Source: an uncultured Eubacteriales bacterium (GTDB lineage: Bacteria > Bacillota > Clostridia > Oscillospirales > CAG-272). From it: a DNA stretch of 64,000 nt. Positions within the stretch are counted from its first letter, which is position 1. Each line of letters begins with the position of its first letter. A program made the position numbers and the translations under genes. Under the pieces are notes generated by a model. It searched no databases, was not told the origin of the DNA, and saw only the letters and a program-made list of their open reading frames with translations. The DNA is taken from assembly GCA_934434925.1 (NCBI GenBank), contig CAKSAC010000002.1, forward strand, positions 62,001-126,000, written 5' to 3'. Shown here one piece after another: positions 1 through 8,747 of this stretch.

Positions 1-349
1 GACGGATAAAGTTCAGGTTCTGGTAAATGGCGTTGGCTGTGCCTTTATACCAGTCGGAATGCTGGTTTCCCTGGTACGGCGGCAACACCGAAAGCCCGCC
101 GCGCGAACGGTCGAGGTCCCACGGCGCGCCGTTACCGATATACTCGTTGAGTGCGAGAGGCTGGTACTGGGTCAGAACCCCGACGGTGTCAATTCCGGAG
201 TTGATGCAGTTGGAAAGCGGAAAGTCGATGATCCGATATTTCCCGCCGAAGCTGACTGCCGGTTTCGCCGTATGCTTGGTAAGGTCATACAGGCGGCTTC
301 CCTGCCCACCTGCCAGGAGCATTGCGATACATTCCTTTTTGAAATACAT
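1..349 (-). CDS. glgC: Glucose-1-phosphate adenylyltransferase, N-terminal part (cut by window edge)
   Basis: The first 116 residues are present; the rest lies outside the window. GlgC makes ADP-glucose from ATP and glucose-1-phosphate, the committed step of bacterial glycogen synthesis in the cytoplasm. The N-terminus starts [20 protein letters not shown], which carries the nucleotidyltransferase signature GGQGSRL, followed by [19 protein letters not shown], the classic GlgC pattern, and later [12 protein letters not shown]. The ATG at 349 is preceded by a GGAGG about 8 bases upstream. It lies 75 bases downstream of glgB in the same direction, so the two are probably cotranscribed for glycogen synthesis. 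The family call is very secure; allosteric properties cannot be judged from the fragment. Confidence 0.95.
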   Translation of the reverse strand, partial: MYFKKECIAMLLAGGQGSRLYDLTKHTAKPAVSFGGKYRIIDFPLSNCINSGIDTVGVLTQYQPLALNEYIGNGAPWDLDRSRGGLSVLPPYQGNQHSDWYKGTANAIYQNLNFIR

Positions 350-424
350 ACGAGAATCCTCCGATACAGAATAGTATGATCCGGCAAAGGGCCGCGCCGG
401 GTCCTTTGCGAAATTCCGATTGCC

Positions 425-2308
425 TTAAACCGCAGCCGTCGGCGATGCGGGGCGGAAAACAGCGCCCGAGAATGCGCCGAGCGTCAATTCCAGAAACGGC
501 TCGTCTTCTTTGTCATGCAGAACGCTGCGCACGCCGCCGTCTCCTGCCGCGGTGGAAAAAACACGCACGGGTCTTTCTCCCAAAGAGAGGGGAATCCGTA
601 CAGTCTGCTCCGCTCCCGAAAAGCTGACGGCCACCGTCAGACTGTCGCCGGACAACGCATGGCGGCAAAAAACCACCAGGTTTTTTTCGGCTTCATCGGG
701 CAGGAGCCAGGAAAAACCACCGGGCATGAAATCAATCTCATACAGCGCGGGAGATTCCAGATAAAACCGGTTCAGCGCCGCCACATATTCCCGCAGTGCC
801 GCGTGTTTTTCATATTTCAGCATGAACCACTCCAGGCTTTCCTTGTAGTTCCATTCGGAAAACTGGCCGTATTCGGTTCCCATAAAGAGCAGTTTCTTCC
901 CCGGGAAGGTCATGATGAAGAGCATGGCCGCGCGGAACTGCGCAAACTTGTCCTCATAACTGCCGTACATTTTGTTGAGAAAAGAGCGTTTTCCGTGAAC
1001 CACTTCATCATGCGAGATCGGCAGAACGTAATTCTCCGAGAAGGCATAAGTCACCGGGAAATTCAGCGCGGAATGGCACCCTTTCCGGGAAGCCGGATCG
1101 GTTTCAAGATACGCGTACAGATCGTTGGCAAAGCCCATATTCCATTTCAGATTGAACCCGAGCCCGCCTTCCGAAACGGGTTTTGTGATGCGCGGATACG
1201 CCGTGGATTCCTCCGCGATCATCAAAGCGTCCGGGAAAGCCGAAAAGACCGCCGTATTCAGTTTTCGGAAAAAAGCCTCCGCCTCCAGATTCCGGTTGTT
1301 GCCGTAGGCGTTCGGAACCCATTCGCCGGGGGCGCGGTCATAATCCAGATAGAGCATGGCGGCTACCGCGTCTACACGCAGGCCGTCAATGTGATATTCG
1401 CGGAGCCAAAAAAGCGCGTTGGAAACAAGGAAGCTCTGCACTTCTTCCCGTCCGACATCAAAGAAACGCGTACCCCATGAACGCGATTCCATCCGATCCC
1501 GCCCCTGATATTCATACAGCGGATGGCCGTCAAATTCATACAATCCCCACTCGTCCTTCGGGAAATGAGCGGGAACCCAATCCATAATCACCCCGACTCC
1601 TCCGGCGTGCAGTTTGTCCACGAACGCGCGGAAATCATCGGGCGTACCGTATCGGGCCGTCGGCGCGTAATAAGCCCCGACCTGATAGCCCCAGGACCCG
1701 TCAAAAGGATACTCGGTGACCGGAAGAAGCTCTACATGCGTATAGCCCATATATTTGACATAGGTAAGGAGCGAATCGGCCAGTTCGGCATAGGAAAGCA
1801 CACTCCCATCCTCATGCCGGGCGAACGAGCCGAGATGAACCTCGTAAATATTCAGAGGGGCGGCGATATAACTGCCGTTACGCGCGGCAATCGTTTGGCG
1901 GCGATAGGCCATCCAGTCATCATCATGAAAACAATAGCCGGAATCCCCGATAAGGACCGAGGCTCCGTCGCTTCCCCCAACCGAGGAAAAGGCGTAAGGA
2001 TCCCCTTTATACCGGCTGATTCCGTCGGAAACCACGCGGAATTTATACTTCTGCCCCCGATAGTCCTCCTTGGCGGTGAAGGTCAGTTCATAGATGCCGC
2101 GTTCCGTCACGCGGGTGAGTTCACGCCCGCTCCCCCAGCCGCAAAAATCCGAAACAAGATACACGGCTTCGGCGCGTGGGGCAAAAGTGCGGAAGGTGTA
2201 GGTAAAAGTATCGTCCGCGCAAAAAACGTGCGCCCCGAGATACCGGTATGCGCTGTCGCTGGTTCCCTGGTGAAAATAATAGGGAGCCATGTCATTTGTC
2301 GGTTTCAT
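425..2308 (-). CDS. glgB: 1,4-alpha-glucan branching enzyme
   Basis: Introduces alpha-1,6 branches into glycogen. The 627-aa protein has an N-terminal CBM48-type region (about residues 20-120) followed by a GH13 barrel. The nucleophile region reads GLRVDAVAAM (Asp near 313), the acid/base region AEEST (Glu near 366), and the third acidic residue lies in ISHDEVVHGK (Asp near 434). The frame is open 78 bases further upstream, but AAGGAAGG lies a few bases before the ATG at 2308 and the extra N-terminal residues do not resemble GlgB, so the start at 2308 is preferred. It follows yabQ by 58 bases and precedes glgC. Glycogen genes here sit where divIC often follows yabQ in Clostridia. Confidence 0.95.
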   Translation of the reverse strand: MKPTNDMAPYYFHQGTSDSAYRYLGAHVFCADDTFTYTFRTFAPRAEAVYLVSDFCGWGSGRELTRVTERGIYELTFTAKEDYRGQKYKFRVVSDGISRYKGDPYAFSSVGGSDGASVLIGDSGYCFHDDDWMAYRRQTIAARNGSYIAAPLNIYEVHLGSFARHEDGSVLSYAELADSLLTYVKYMGYTHVELLPVTEYPFDGSWGYQVGAYYAPTARYGTPDDFRAFVDKLHAGGVGVIMDWVPAHFPKDEWGLYEFDGHPLYEYQGRDRMESRSWGTRFFDVGREEVQSFLVSNALFWLREYHIDGLRVDAVAAMLYLDYDRAPGEWVPNAYGNNRNLEAEAFFRKLNTAVFSAFPDALMIAEESTAYPRITKPVSEGGLGFNLKWNMGFANDLYAYLETDPASRKGCHSALNFPVTYAFSENYVLPISHDEVVHGKRSFLNKMYGSYEDKFAQFRAAMLFIMTFPGKKLLFMGTEYGQFSEWNYKESLEWFMLKYEKHAALREYVAALNRFYLESPALYEIDFMPGGFSWLLPDEAEKNLVVFCRHALSGDSLTVAVSFSGAEQTVRIPLSLGERPVRVFSTAAGDGGVRSVLHDKEDEPFLELTLGAFSGAVFRPASPTAAV

Positions 2309-2366
2309 ACGGCACCTTCCTTCCTTATCCGTAGTATAAACCCCGCTGTCAGAACCATGCAGAAAG

Positions 2367-2978
2367 TCAGTGGGGAATTTTTTCATAAATTGCCGACGGG
2401 CGCAGAAATGCGACCTCGCGGCGCATATACCTTTCTCTTTTGCTCTTCATTATAATTATAGCACAACGCTTTTTGATAAGCAAGGAAAAGATACCAAAAA
2501 ACGAAAGAATTTTACGTCCTGCCCCCAAAAGAAGATCAAGCACCGGCAGAACAGTCACCGCAAGCGCGAAAAGCAGAAAAAAGCGGAGCCAAAGCAGAAG
2601 AAAGGAAAAAATCCGGCGGGCAAGAGCGCCCGGATAACGCAGAAAAAGAAGAAATCCCGCAAAAGCGGAAAGCAAGACAACAAAACGCGGAATCCCGTCG
2701 TTAAAGCAGTAAAGAAAAACCGAGAACAAAACGCCCGCCATCAGAAAAAAGCCGGCATCGCCGAAAAACCGCAAAACGCAAAGCAGGCGGTTCCCGAGGG
2801 GGTGAATACGGCGCGGACGAAACCGTGCGGCGCGCCGGGGCAGTTTATCCCAGGGGATGGGGCGGTCCGTCTCTCCGGGGAGAAAAAGCGACGCCAGGCA
2901 AGCGAACAACGCATACAACGCGCCGAGCGCCACGCCGAACAGGAAAGCATATCCCGTCAGCATGGCAAGCGCCCGCAT
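2367..2978 (-). CDS. yabQ: Spore cortex biosynthesis protein YabQ
   Basis: YabQ is a membrane protein needed for cortex formation in Bacillus subtilis spores. This 203-aa protein has an N-terminal hydrophobic helix (YAFLFGVALGALYALFACL), a polar stretch with LPRRAARFRPRRIHPLGNRL, then several further hydrophobic helices to about residue 165, and a basic tail. This matches the small, multi-pass YabQ family, and the position next to yabP makes the call firm. Two ATGs are possible: 2990, which overlaps the yabP stop, and 2978, which has GGAGG 5 bases upstream; the second is chosen. Expected to be expressed in the mother cell during sporulation, which is family knowledge and not visible here. Confidence 0.8.
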   Translation of the reverse strand: MRALAMLTGYAFLFGVALGALYALFACLASLFLPGETDRPIPWDKLPRRAARFRPRRIHPLGNRLLCVLRFFGDAGFFLMAGVLFSVFLYCFNDGIPRFVVLLSAFAGFLLFLRYPGALARRIFSFLLLWLRFFLLFALAVTVLPVLDLLLGAGRKILSFFGIFSLLIKKRCAIIIMKSKRERYMRREVAFLRPSAIYEKIPH

Positions 2979-2989
2979 GGAAACCTCCA

Positions 2990-3298
2990 TCAGCCAAACA
3001 GCCTCCGGAAAAAGCCGCCGCGCGATTCCGGCCGGTCGGTATAGCAGAGCGCTGTAATCTCTCCTTCAATCCGCACTTCCCCGCTTTCAAGCGACAGGCG
3101 TTTGACATGCAGATCTTTTCCTTCCACCGCGAGCGGCCCCTCCACCGTCTGCAAGGTCACATATCCCTCGTCAAAGCGACCGACATCGGTTACGCCGTTC
3201 AGCGTCAGGACCCGGCGGTCTTGCAGTTCCAGTTCATGTTTTTTCTCCCGGTCCGGCAGCGGCGATGCGCCGCTCAGAGGCGTTTTTACTGTGTTCAT
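2990..3298 (-). CDS. yabP: Sporulation protein YabP
   Basis: A 102-aa protein of the YabP/YqfC family, small beta-rich proteins used in spore formation. Recognisable features are HELELQDRRVLTLNGVTDVGRFDE near the start, then ESGEVRIEGEITALCYTD, which are typical of the family. The C-terminus ends GGFFRRLFG, also usual. The start at 3298 has GGAGGAAAGAG directly upstream. A Rho-independent terminator separates it from the upstream S4 gene, so it probably has its own sporulation promoter in the ~45 bases between them, though no clear sigma-E boxes were identified. It is overlapped by or adjacent to yabQ. Confidence 0.88.
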   Translation of the reverse strand: MNTVKTPLSGASPLPDREKKHELELQDRRVLTLNGVTDVGRFDEGYVTLQTVEGPLAVEGKDLHVKRLSLESGEVRIEGEITALCYTDRPESRGGFFRRLFG

Positions 3299-3343
3299 CT
3301 CTTTCCTCCGCAGGTTTTTGCAGGTCCGTCTCCCGGTCCCGCT

Positions 3344-3376
3344 AAAAAAAATATATGCAGCCGAAGCTGCATATAT
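3344..3376 (-). terminator. Rho-independent terminator after the S4 gene
   Basis: An 11-bp perfect stem (3351-3361 with 3366-3376) closed by a UUCG tetraloop when read on the minus strand, followed by seven to eight U residues. It starts three bases after the stop codon of the S4-domain gene and separates hup-yabO from yabP-yabQ. Confidence 0.9.
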
Positions 3377-3379
3377 GTG

Positions 3380-3625
3380 TTATTCGGAAAGCACCTCGTA
3401 CATTTCGGGAGCGTCGGCCTTACGGGTCGTTTCCCGCACATCGGTCACCCGGATGCTGAGGGTCCGTGAGCCGAAACTCACTTCAATGATATCCCCCGCC
3501 TTCACTTCATACGAAGCCTTGGCGAGCCGTCCGTTCACACGGACATGGGACCCGTCACACGCGTCATTGGCGACCGTGCGCCGTTTGATGATACGCGCGA
3601 CTTTGAGATACTTATCAAGGCGCAT
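3380..3625 (-). CDS. rqcP: S4-domain RNA-binding protein (YabO/RqcP-like)
   Basis: 81 aa; starts MRLDKYLKVARIIKRRTVAN, the standard S4 RNA-binding fold, then VRVNGRLAKASYEVKAGDIIEVSFG. In B. subtilis YabO (RqcP) binds stalled 50S subunits with RqcH and supports alanine tailing of stalled nascent chains. The position in the mazG-hup-S4-yabP-yabQ block is the standard Clostridia arrangement and supports orthology with YabO more than with HslR. Its start codon lies against the hup stop, so the two are cotranscribed from the hup promoter. The rescue function is inferred from homology. Confidence 0.85.
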   Translation of the reverse strand: MRLDKYLKVARIIKRRTVANDACDGSHVRVNGRLAKASYEVKAGDIIEVSFGSRTLSIRVTDVRETTRKADAPEMYEVLSE

Positions 3626-3900
3626 TAACCGTTAACGGCGTCCTTCAGAGCCTGGCTGGGGGAGAAAGAGGGACGGCGGCAAGCGGCAATCTGAATTTTT
3701 TCGCCCGTTGCAGGATTGCGGCCTTCTCTTTCGGCGCACTCTTTGGCTTCAAAAGTGCCGAAGCCGATCAGCTGAACCTTGTCTCCGTCGGAAAGAGCGT
3801 TGGCGATAGCGGCAAACACAGCGTCAACCGCGGCTTCCGCATCCTTCTTTTTCATAGCGGTTTCTCTTGCAACGACATCGATAAGTTGGGTTTTGTTCAT
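3625..3900 (-). CDS. hup: HU family DNA-binding protein
   Basis: 91 aa, the usual HU length. It contains MNKTQLIDVVARETAMKKKDA, the hydrophobic core VQLIGFGTFE and the DNA-binding arm GRNPATGEKIQI. HU is the main nucleoid-compacting dimer. A strong sigma-A promoter lies about 60-90 bases upstream (3961-3989) and AAAGGATGG precedes the start. The stop is directly against the start of the S4 gene. A small difference from many HUs is the cysteine in IAACRRPSFSP, where the usual residues are small or basic. Confidence 0.96.
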   Translation of the reverse strand: MNKTQLIDVVARETAMKKKDAEAAVDAVFAAIANALSDGDKVQLIGFGTFEAKECAEREGRNPATGEKIQIAACRRPSFSPSQALKDAVNG

Positions 3901-3960
3901 AAATCCATACCATCCTTTTTAATAGTTTCCAGCATATGTAGGATATGCTTTGCTGGCTAT

Positions 3961-3989
3961 ATTATACCGTATTTGGATATTGTTTTCAA
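3961..3989 (-). promoter_or_regulatory. Sigma-A promoter of hup
   Basis: On the minus strand TTGAAA (3984-3989), a 17-base spacer, then TATAAT (3961-3966). The transcript would start near 3954, leaving a leader of about 55 bases before the hup ATG. The flanking DNA (3901-4078) is much more AT-rich than its surroundings and shows no gene. Confidence 0.85.
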
Positions 3990-4078
3990 TAGTTTTTGCG
4001 GAATTCATCATTTTTCGTCATTTTGCACAATCGTGTTCCCGTATGAGACAAAATCAAAGCGAAAAATTTATGCAATAT

Positions 4079-4864
4079 TTATTTATCCGGCGTAATACGG
4101 GGCTTTTTCAGACTTTCGCTTTTTTTCGCCCGGTCGGAAAGAGCGTCACAGGCGCGGCTGAGCGCGGCCTCGCAATCAATGCCCGCTCCGGCGAAAAAAG
4201 ACACGGCAAAAAGCAGGAATTTCCCCGCTGTTTCCTCGTTGACGGGGGCCTCTGGCGGAGGAATCGAGAGCGGAGCCGCAAAGGGGCAAAGGTCCTTTGG
4301 GAGGTTCTTTTCATTGTGCAGTTTTTCCGTATACTTTTGTGCGCGTAAAAGCGCCGGCAGATTCCGGGGGATTGATCCCAGCCGCTCCGAAAGCGTCTTT
4401 CTCTTTTTTTCCAGGCTCTTGGCATCTTCCCACGCGGCAAGCGTCTTCTGCGCGTCAGCCTGCCCGAAGACATGCGGATGGCGGCGGATCATTTTGTCGG
4501 TCTCCTCCCGCACGACATCCCGGAGCGTAAAATGCCCCTTCTCCTCTTCGATAGACGCGTGAAAAAGTATTTGCAGGAGAAGATCCCCCAGTTCTTCTTT
4601 CATGCCTTCCGGATCGTTTTGGTCGATGGCTTCCAGCACTTCATAAGTCTCTTCCATCAGGTAGCGGCGAAGAGAGTCATGCGTCTGCGCGTGATCCCAA
4701 GGGCATCCGTCTTCCGCCCGCAGGCGTTCCACAACGGCGCACAAGTCCTCAAACGTATAGTTTTCTTTACAATCTGTAAAGAAATCCTCCTCTGTTGCCG
4801 GTTTTTCGCGTCTTTGTTTTCCTTCTGCCGCGGCGGTGAAAGAAACGGCGTTCATGTCCGTCAT
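4079..4864 (-). CDS. mazG: MazG family nucleoside triphosphate pyrophosphohydrolase
   Basis: Hydrolyses NTPs to NMP and pyrophosphate and is thought to clean up non-canonical or excess nucleotides. The 261-aa protein has one clear MazG domain: LRAEDGCPWDHAQTHDSLRRYL, then EETYEVLEAI and the metal-binding EELGDLLLQILFHA. After about residue 150 the typical second copy is weak, ending in an Ala-rich stretch. The frame extends upstream to 5065, but GGAAAGGAGT lies just before the ATG at 4864, so that start is used. It begins 4 bases after the SpoVB-like gene and is the last gene of the long minus-strand operon. Corresponds to YabN of B. subtilis, here without the N-terminal methylase domain. Confidence 0.9.
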   Translation of the reverse strand: MTDMNAVSFTAAAEGKQRREKPATEEDFFTDCKENYTFEDLCAVVERLRAEDGCPWDHAQTHDSLRRYLMEETYEVLEAIDQNDPEGMKEELGDLLLQILFHASIEEEKGHFTLRDVVREETDKMIRRHPHVFGQADAQKTLAAWEDAKSLEKKRKTLSERLGSIPRNLPALLRAQKYTEKLHNEKNLPKDLCPFAAPLSIPPPEAPVNEETAGKFLLFAVSFFAGAGIDCEAALSRACDALSDRAKKSESLKKPRITPDK

Positions 4865-4868
4865 GATA

Positions 4869-6533
4869 TTACTCCTTTCCCGGTGAACGGGCTTTTTGCA
4901 ATCGTTTCCCGATCCGCCCGCCAAGGGGCAGAAAGGAAAGGTCTTCCCGGGTGATACATCCGCCGGGGAAAATGACAAAGCCGTACAACAACACGGCAAA
5001 GATGAGCGCGAGAAGCAGGGCAACGGCCTCCGGCAGGCGCGTTTCGGCAAAGCCATAGACTCCATAGGCTCCCGCAGCGGCGCTTAAAGCGCCTAAAAGA
5101 GGAAGCAAAAACCCGTGTTGAACGTCGGGCCTCAACGCAACACAACGAAACAGAAAGAAAAAGTTCAAAAGAATCGCCGTCACATAAAAGAAAAGTGTGC
5201 TGAGTGGTGCGCCGAGCGCCCCGACGCGCGGGGTGAAGAAGAAGAGGGAGGCGAGTTTGACCGCCACGGCGGCACTCATAGAGACAATGGGATCCCCCTG
5301 TCTGCCGCAGGCCTGAAGCGAGGCGTTTGTCACGGCCAGCATAGCCAGCGGGAAGACCGACAGCGCAAGAATCGAGAGCGGTCCGCCCGCGCTCAACGCC
5401 ATGTCCGCGTCTCCGAGGAAAACGACCGAAAGGATCGGGCGGGCAAGAAGGCTCATGCCGAAGGAAGCGGGCAGTGCAATAATGGCCGCCACGCGGATTG
5501 CGGTCGTGATAATCCGCTCGGCCTCTCCGCTACGCCCTCCGGCACGCGCCGCCGTGATATACGGCACAATGGCACAGCAGATGGGGTACACAAGCACCGC
5601 CGGCATATTGAAAAGCGTCACGGCCCCGGTCGAATAGTCGGAAAACACCGCTTTGGCACGTGCGGCATCTCCGTAGTAAGCCGTCAGAAGCGGTCGCATC
5701 AGTTGCGAATCAATCAGCGAGGCAAGGCTCATGACCCCCGAAGTCAATGCAATCGGCACGGCGATGGCCAGCAGGCGGCGGAAAACGCCTCGCGACGATT
5801 CCCTCTGCGGAACGCCGGCCTCTTTGAAGGTCTCCTTCTCCGCCGTTTTCTCCCCGGAAGACGGAACTGCCAGCAATCCTGCGGCGATATAGCGGCGGCG
5901 CACGCTCATAAGGTACAAAGCCCCGAATCCGATCCCGACGGTAATGCCGAGAACCGAACAGGCTGCCGCCAAATGCGTTCCGCCGGAGAAACGATGAACG
6001 ACAAGAAGGACGAATAAAAGGCCGAGAGCCATTTTCCCGAAGGCTTCAATCACCTCGGAAACAGCCGTCGGAGTCATCAGGCCGAACCCTTGATAATATC
6101 CGCGATATACACTGCACAGGCAGATAAAAAAGAGGGCGGGCGCAATCGCCAGCAGGCAAAGAAAGGAATCTCCGCCTGAGTTAAGCATCGAGACAGGCCG
6201 CGCCAACGCCAGAAGAAGAGCCGTGCCGGCCGCCCCGATCAGTCCGAGCGCGGTCATCGAGACAGAAAAAATCTTCTGCACAGCGTCTGCCCGCCCGGCG
6301 GCCCTTTCCCGGGATACCATCACCGAAACCGCGACGGGAATCCCCGCCGTGGAGATCATATAAAGGAGCGTATATACGGAATAAGCGGCGTTCACGTTTG
6401 CCATTTCATCCCCGAGCATACGGTTGAGCGGCACCTTATACAAAAAGCCGAAAACCTTGACAAGGAGATTGGCGACCGTCAGAATCAGCACTCCGCCGAC
6501 AAGGCCGTGACCGACCCGGTTCTTTTTTCCCAT
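4869..6533 (-). CDS. SpoVB/YabM-like MOP-superfamily lipid flippase
   Basis: 554 aa with roughly 14 hydrophobic segments. The start GKKNRVGHGLVGGVLILTVANLLVKVFGFLYKVPLNRMLG is a hallmark of the SpoVB/MurJ-like polysaccharide biosynthesis family, with GIPVAVSVMVSRERA and later YPICCAIVPYITAA. Family members flip lipid-linked wall precursors; SpoVB acts in cortex synthesis. Its place upstream of mazG and the yab genes matches yabM in B. subtilis, so a role in spore or cell wall precursor transport is likely. A polar insert near residue 220 (SSGEKTAEKETFKEAG) is predicted to be a cytoplasmic loop. SpoVB, YabM and MurJ cannot be told apart without a tree. Confidence 0.85.
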   Translation of the reverse strand: MGKKNRVGHGLVGGVLILTVANLLVKVFGFLYKVPLNRMLGDEMANVNAAYSVYTLLYMISTAGIPVAVSVMVSRERAAGRADAVQKIFSVSMTALGLIGAAGTALLLALARPVSMLNSGGDSFLCLLAIAPALFFICLCSVYRGYYQGFGLMTPTAVSEVIEAFGKMALGLLFVLLVVHRFSGGTHLAAACSVLGITVGIGFGALYLMSVRRRYIAAGLLAVPSSGEKTAEKETFKEAGVPQRESSRGVFRRLLAIAVPIALTSGVMSLASLIDSQLMRPLLTAYYGDAARAKAVFSDYSTGAVTLFNMPAVLVYPICCAIVPYITAARAGGRSGEAERIITTAIRVAAIIALPASFGMSLLARPILSVVFLGDADMALSAGGPLSILALSVFPLAMLAVTNASLQACGRQGDPIVSMSAAVAVKLASLFFFTPRVGALGAPLSTLFFYVTAILLNFFFLFRCVALRPDVQHGFLLPLLGALSAAAGAYGVYGFAETRLPEAVALLLALIFAVLLYGFVIFPGGCITREDLSFLPLGGRIGKRLQKARSPGKE

Positions 6534-6554
6534 ATTACACCCCCGGACGAAAGA

Positions 6555-7832
6555 TCAATCGAAATAATGTTCCCTCATTTTACGGAACTCATATTTCAGT
6601 TTTTCCTCATCCAGTGTGGTAAATACACCGTTTTCATATAAAATTCTGCCGTCGGCCATCGTCAAAGCGACATCGGCGGCCGACGCGCTGTATGCGAGCA
6701 GGGTCTCGGGGCAATCGTCCGGCAGAGCGTGCAACGTATCGGCGCGGACCAGGCAAAGGTCTGCGCAAAAGCCCGGCTCTATGCGGCCGCTTTCTTCTCT
6801 TCCCTGTAACCTGAACCCGTTTTCCGAAAGCAAGGCAATCCCCTCGGCCGCCGTGACAGACGACGGATCACGCGAAACGCCTTTTTGCAAAAGAAGCGCC
6901 GTTTGCATTTCCCGCAGGACATCCAGCCGGTTATTCGAGGCCGCTCCATCGGTTCCGAGCGCCACCAGAACGCCCGCGTCCATCGTTTTCCGCAACGGCA
7001 TGATCCCGCTCCCGAGTTTCAGGTTGCTGACCGGGTTATGGACAACGCCCGCCCCGTGAGCGGCGAGGATCGCGCGGTCTTCGTCGGTAAGCCACACACC
7101 GTGCGCGCAACAAACGGGAACGTCAAAAAGCCCGTTTTGCAGGAAAAAACCCGTCGGAGTAACGCCGTGGCGGGCGATAGATTCCCGATGTTCTTTTTCG
7201 GTCTCGGAAAGATGGATCTGCACTCTTGCGCCGAGGCGCGCGGCCTGTTCTGCCACCCAGCGCACGGCACTCCCGCGATTGGTATACTCCGCATGCAATG
7301 AAAAATCCACCCGAATCCGGCCGTCACAGGCTTGATTCCATTCGGAAAAAAGCGCCAGCGCTTCCCGGAAGCGGGGGTCTTGCTCCGGCCGGATATCGTC
7401 GGAAAAACTGACTAAACTCCGGCTGAGATTGGCTTTCATGCCGCTCTCCGCAACGGCGCGCGCCGTTTCATCGCAAAAGAAATACATATCCGAAAAGGAA
7501 ACGGTTCCTCCGGCAATCATCTCTGCCGCTGCCATGCGGGAAGCAAGCAGAACCGCTTCGCCGGTCAAACGGTCTTCCGCCGGGAAAATCCGCTCTTCCA
7601 ACCAGCGGGAAAGCGGCAGATCTTCCCCATAGCCGCGAAAGATCGTCATGGCGGCGTGCGTGTGGGCGTTACAGAATGCCGGGCAAAGCAGCGCCCCGTT
7701 CGCTTTTATGACGCGGTTGAAAATTCCCGCCGGGCGTTCTTTTCCGACATAGGCGATTTTTTTCTCCTCTGTGGCCACAAAGAAGCGGCCGCTCCTGCCC
7801 GGAAGGAGAACATCCTGAAACAATATACGCAT
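6555..7832 (-). CDS. Amidohydrolase, MtaD-like (methylthioadenosine/S-adenosylhomocysteine deaminase family)
   Basis: 425 aa, metal-dependent TIM-barrel deaminase. Metal ligands are visible: CNAHTHAAM (His 57 and 59), HLSETEKEH, CCAHGVWLTD, HNPVSNLKLGSG and LGTDGAASNN. This order is that of TrzN/MtaD enzymes, which deaminate adenine-type nucleosides such as 5'-methylthioadenosine or S-adenosylhomocysteine. The true substrate cannot be settled from sequence; other members act on s-triazines, guanine or cytosine. Starts 3 bases after the nucleoside-kinase stop, with GGTGACTT upstream, suggesting a shared role in nucleoside salvage. Confidence 0.85.
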   Translation of the reverse strand: MRILFQDVLLPGRSGRFFVATEEKKIAYVGKERPAGIFNRVIKANGALLCPAFCNAHTHAAMTIFRGYGEDLPLSRWLEERIFPAEDRLTGEAVLLASRMAAAEMIAGGTVSFSDMYFFCDETARAVAESGMKANLSRSLVSFSDDIRPEQDPRFREALALFSEWNQACDGRIRVDFSLHAEYTNRGSAVRWVAEQAARLGARVQIHLSETEKEHRESIARHGVTPTGFFLQNGLFDVPVCCAHGVWLTDEDRAILAAHGAGVVHNPVSNLKLGSGIMPLRKTMDAGVLVALGTDGAASNNRLDVLREMQTALLLQKGVSRDPSSVTAAEGIALLSENGFRLQGREESGRIEPGFCADLCLVRADTLHALPDDCPETLLAYSASAADVALTMADGRILYENGVFTTLDEEKLKYEFRKMREHYFD

Positions 7833-7835
7833 AAG

Positions 7836-8747
7836 TCACCCCAAAAATTCACGATAAAGCGAATCCGACGGCAGAAAAGCGCGGTCAAACCCCGCAATTC
7901 TCTCCAAAACCGGCAGTTTCTCCTTGGCAAGACGCGCCTGCGGCGTATCGTCCGGCAAAGTAGCGATCAGGGGGCAAAGAAAGTGCCGGAGTGCGGAAAG
8001 TTCATAGGAAAAAGCGGTATCGATCCGCACATCGCACTCTTCGCCATACGGAAGAAGATTTTTTTCCTCGTTTTCCCGCACGCTCACCCACAGATGAGCC
8101 GTGAAAGCGGCCTCTGCGCCCCGAAACAGCGAATCGCGGACGAGCCGACGGAAAAACCGGATTTCTTCGGGGGAAAATTCCACGCCGTCCGCTTCGATCC
8201 TTTGCATCACCGTGGCAAAAACGCTGATGCGCGCGCCATCGTTCCCGACGCAATCGATCACGGAAGGGTAAACCGCCTGAATTCCTTCTATTATATAAAT
8301 ATCTTCTTCGGCGGGGGTAATCAGGCGCTCTCCCGCGCGGGTACCGGTCCTGAAATCAAAACACGGCAGATGTATCGGCCGACCGGAAAGAATTTCGGCC
8401 ATGGTTCCGGCGAGGCAGTCATAATCCAGCGTATCGGGGGAATCAAAATCGATCATTCCGCCGCGTTCCTTGGCGCGCTGTAATAAAACGGCGCGGTCAA
8501 GATAAAAATCATCCAGGGAGATCATCGTGACGCGCCGGCCGGCCTGTTGTAAAGCGGCGGTCAGAATCTTCCCGGTGGTTGTCTTTCCGGCGCAGGTCGG
8601 GCCGGAAAGCATGATGATCCGGCAGTTCTTTTGTGCGAGGATTTGGTCGGCGGCCGCCGAAAGAGCCGAGCGATATCCGGCCTCTGCCCGTAAAATGCAG
8701 GCAGGTATCTCTTCCGGAGACGAAAAATCAGTTTGCGCGCGAATCAT
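7836..8747 (-). CDS. Uridine-kinase-like nucleoside/nucleotide kinase
   Basis: 303 aa with a P-loop GPTCAGKTT at residues 49-57, followed by MISLDDFYLDR, IDFDSPDTLDYD and IYIIEGIQAVYP, which together match the uridine kinase/phosphoribulokinase superfamily. It is larger than Udk (about 210 aa) and lacks the N-terminal TGS-like region of the long clostridial kinases, so the substrate is open (nucleoside or a related sugar). The ATG at 8747 overlaps the hemZ stop by 4 bases (ATGA) and GAAAGGAG precedes it. Translational coupling with hemZ is likely. Confidence 0.8.
   Translation of the reverse strand: MIRAQTDFSSPEEIPACILRAEAGYRSALSAAADQILAQKNCRIIMLSGPTCAGKTTTGKILTAALQQAGRRVTMISLDDFYLDRAVLLQRAKERGGMIDFDSPDTLDYDCLAGTMAEILSGRPIHLPCFDFRTGTRAGERLITPAEEDIYIIEGIQAVYPSVIDCVGNDGARISVFATVMQRIEADGVEFSPEEIRFFRRLVRDSLFRGAEAAFTAHLWVSVRENEEKNLLPYGEECDVRIDTAFSYELSALRHFLCPLIATLPDDTPQARLAKEKLPVLERIAGFDRAFLPSDSLYREFLG

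Noticed and set aside
4864..5065. N-terminal extension of MazG
   Set aside because: This stretch is the flippase gene read in another frame; the real start has a strong ribosome binding site.
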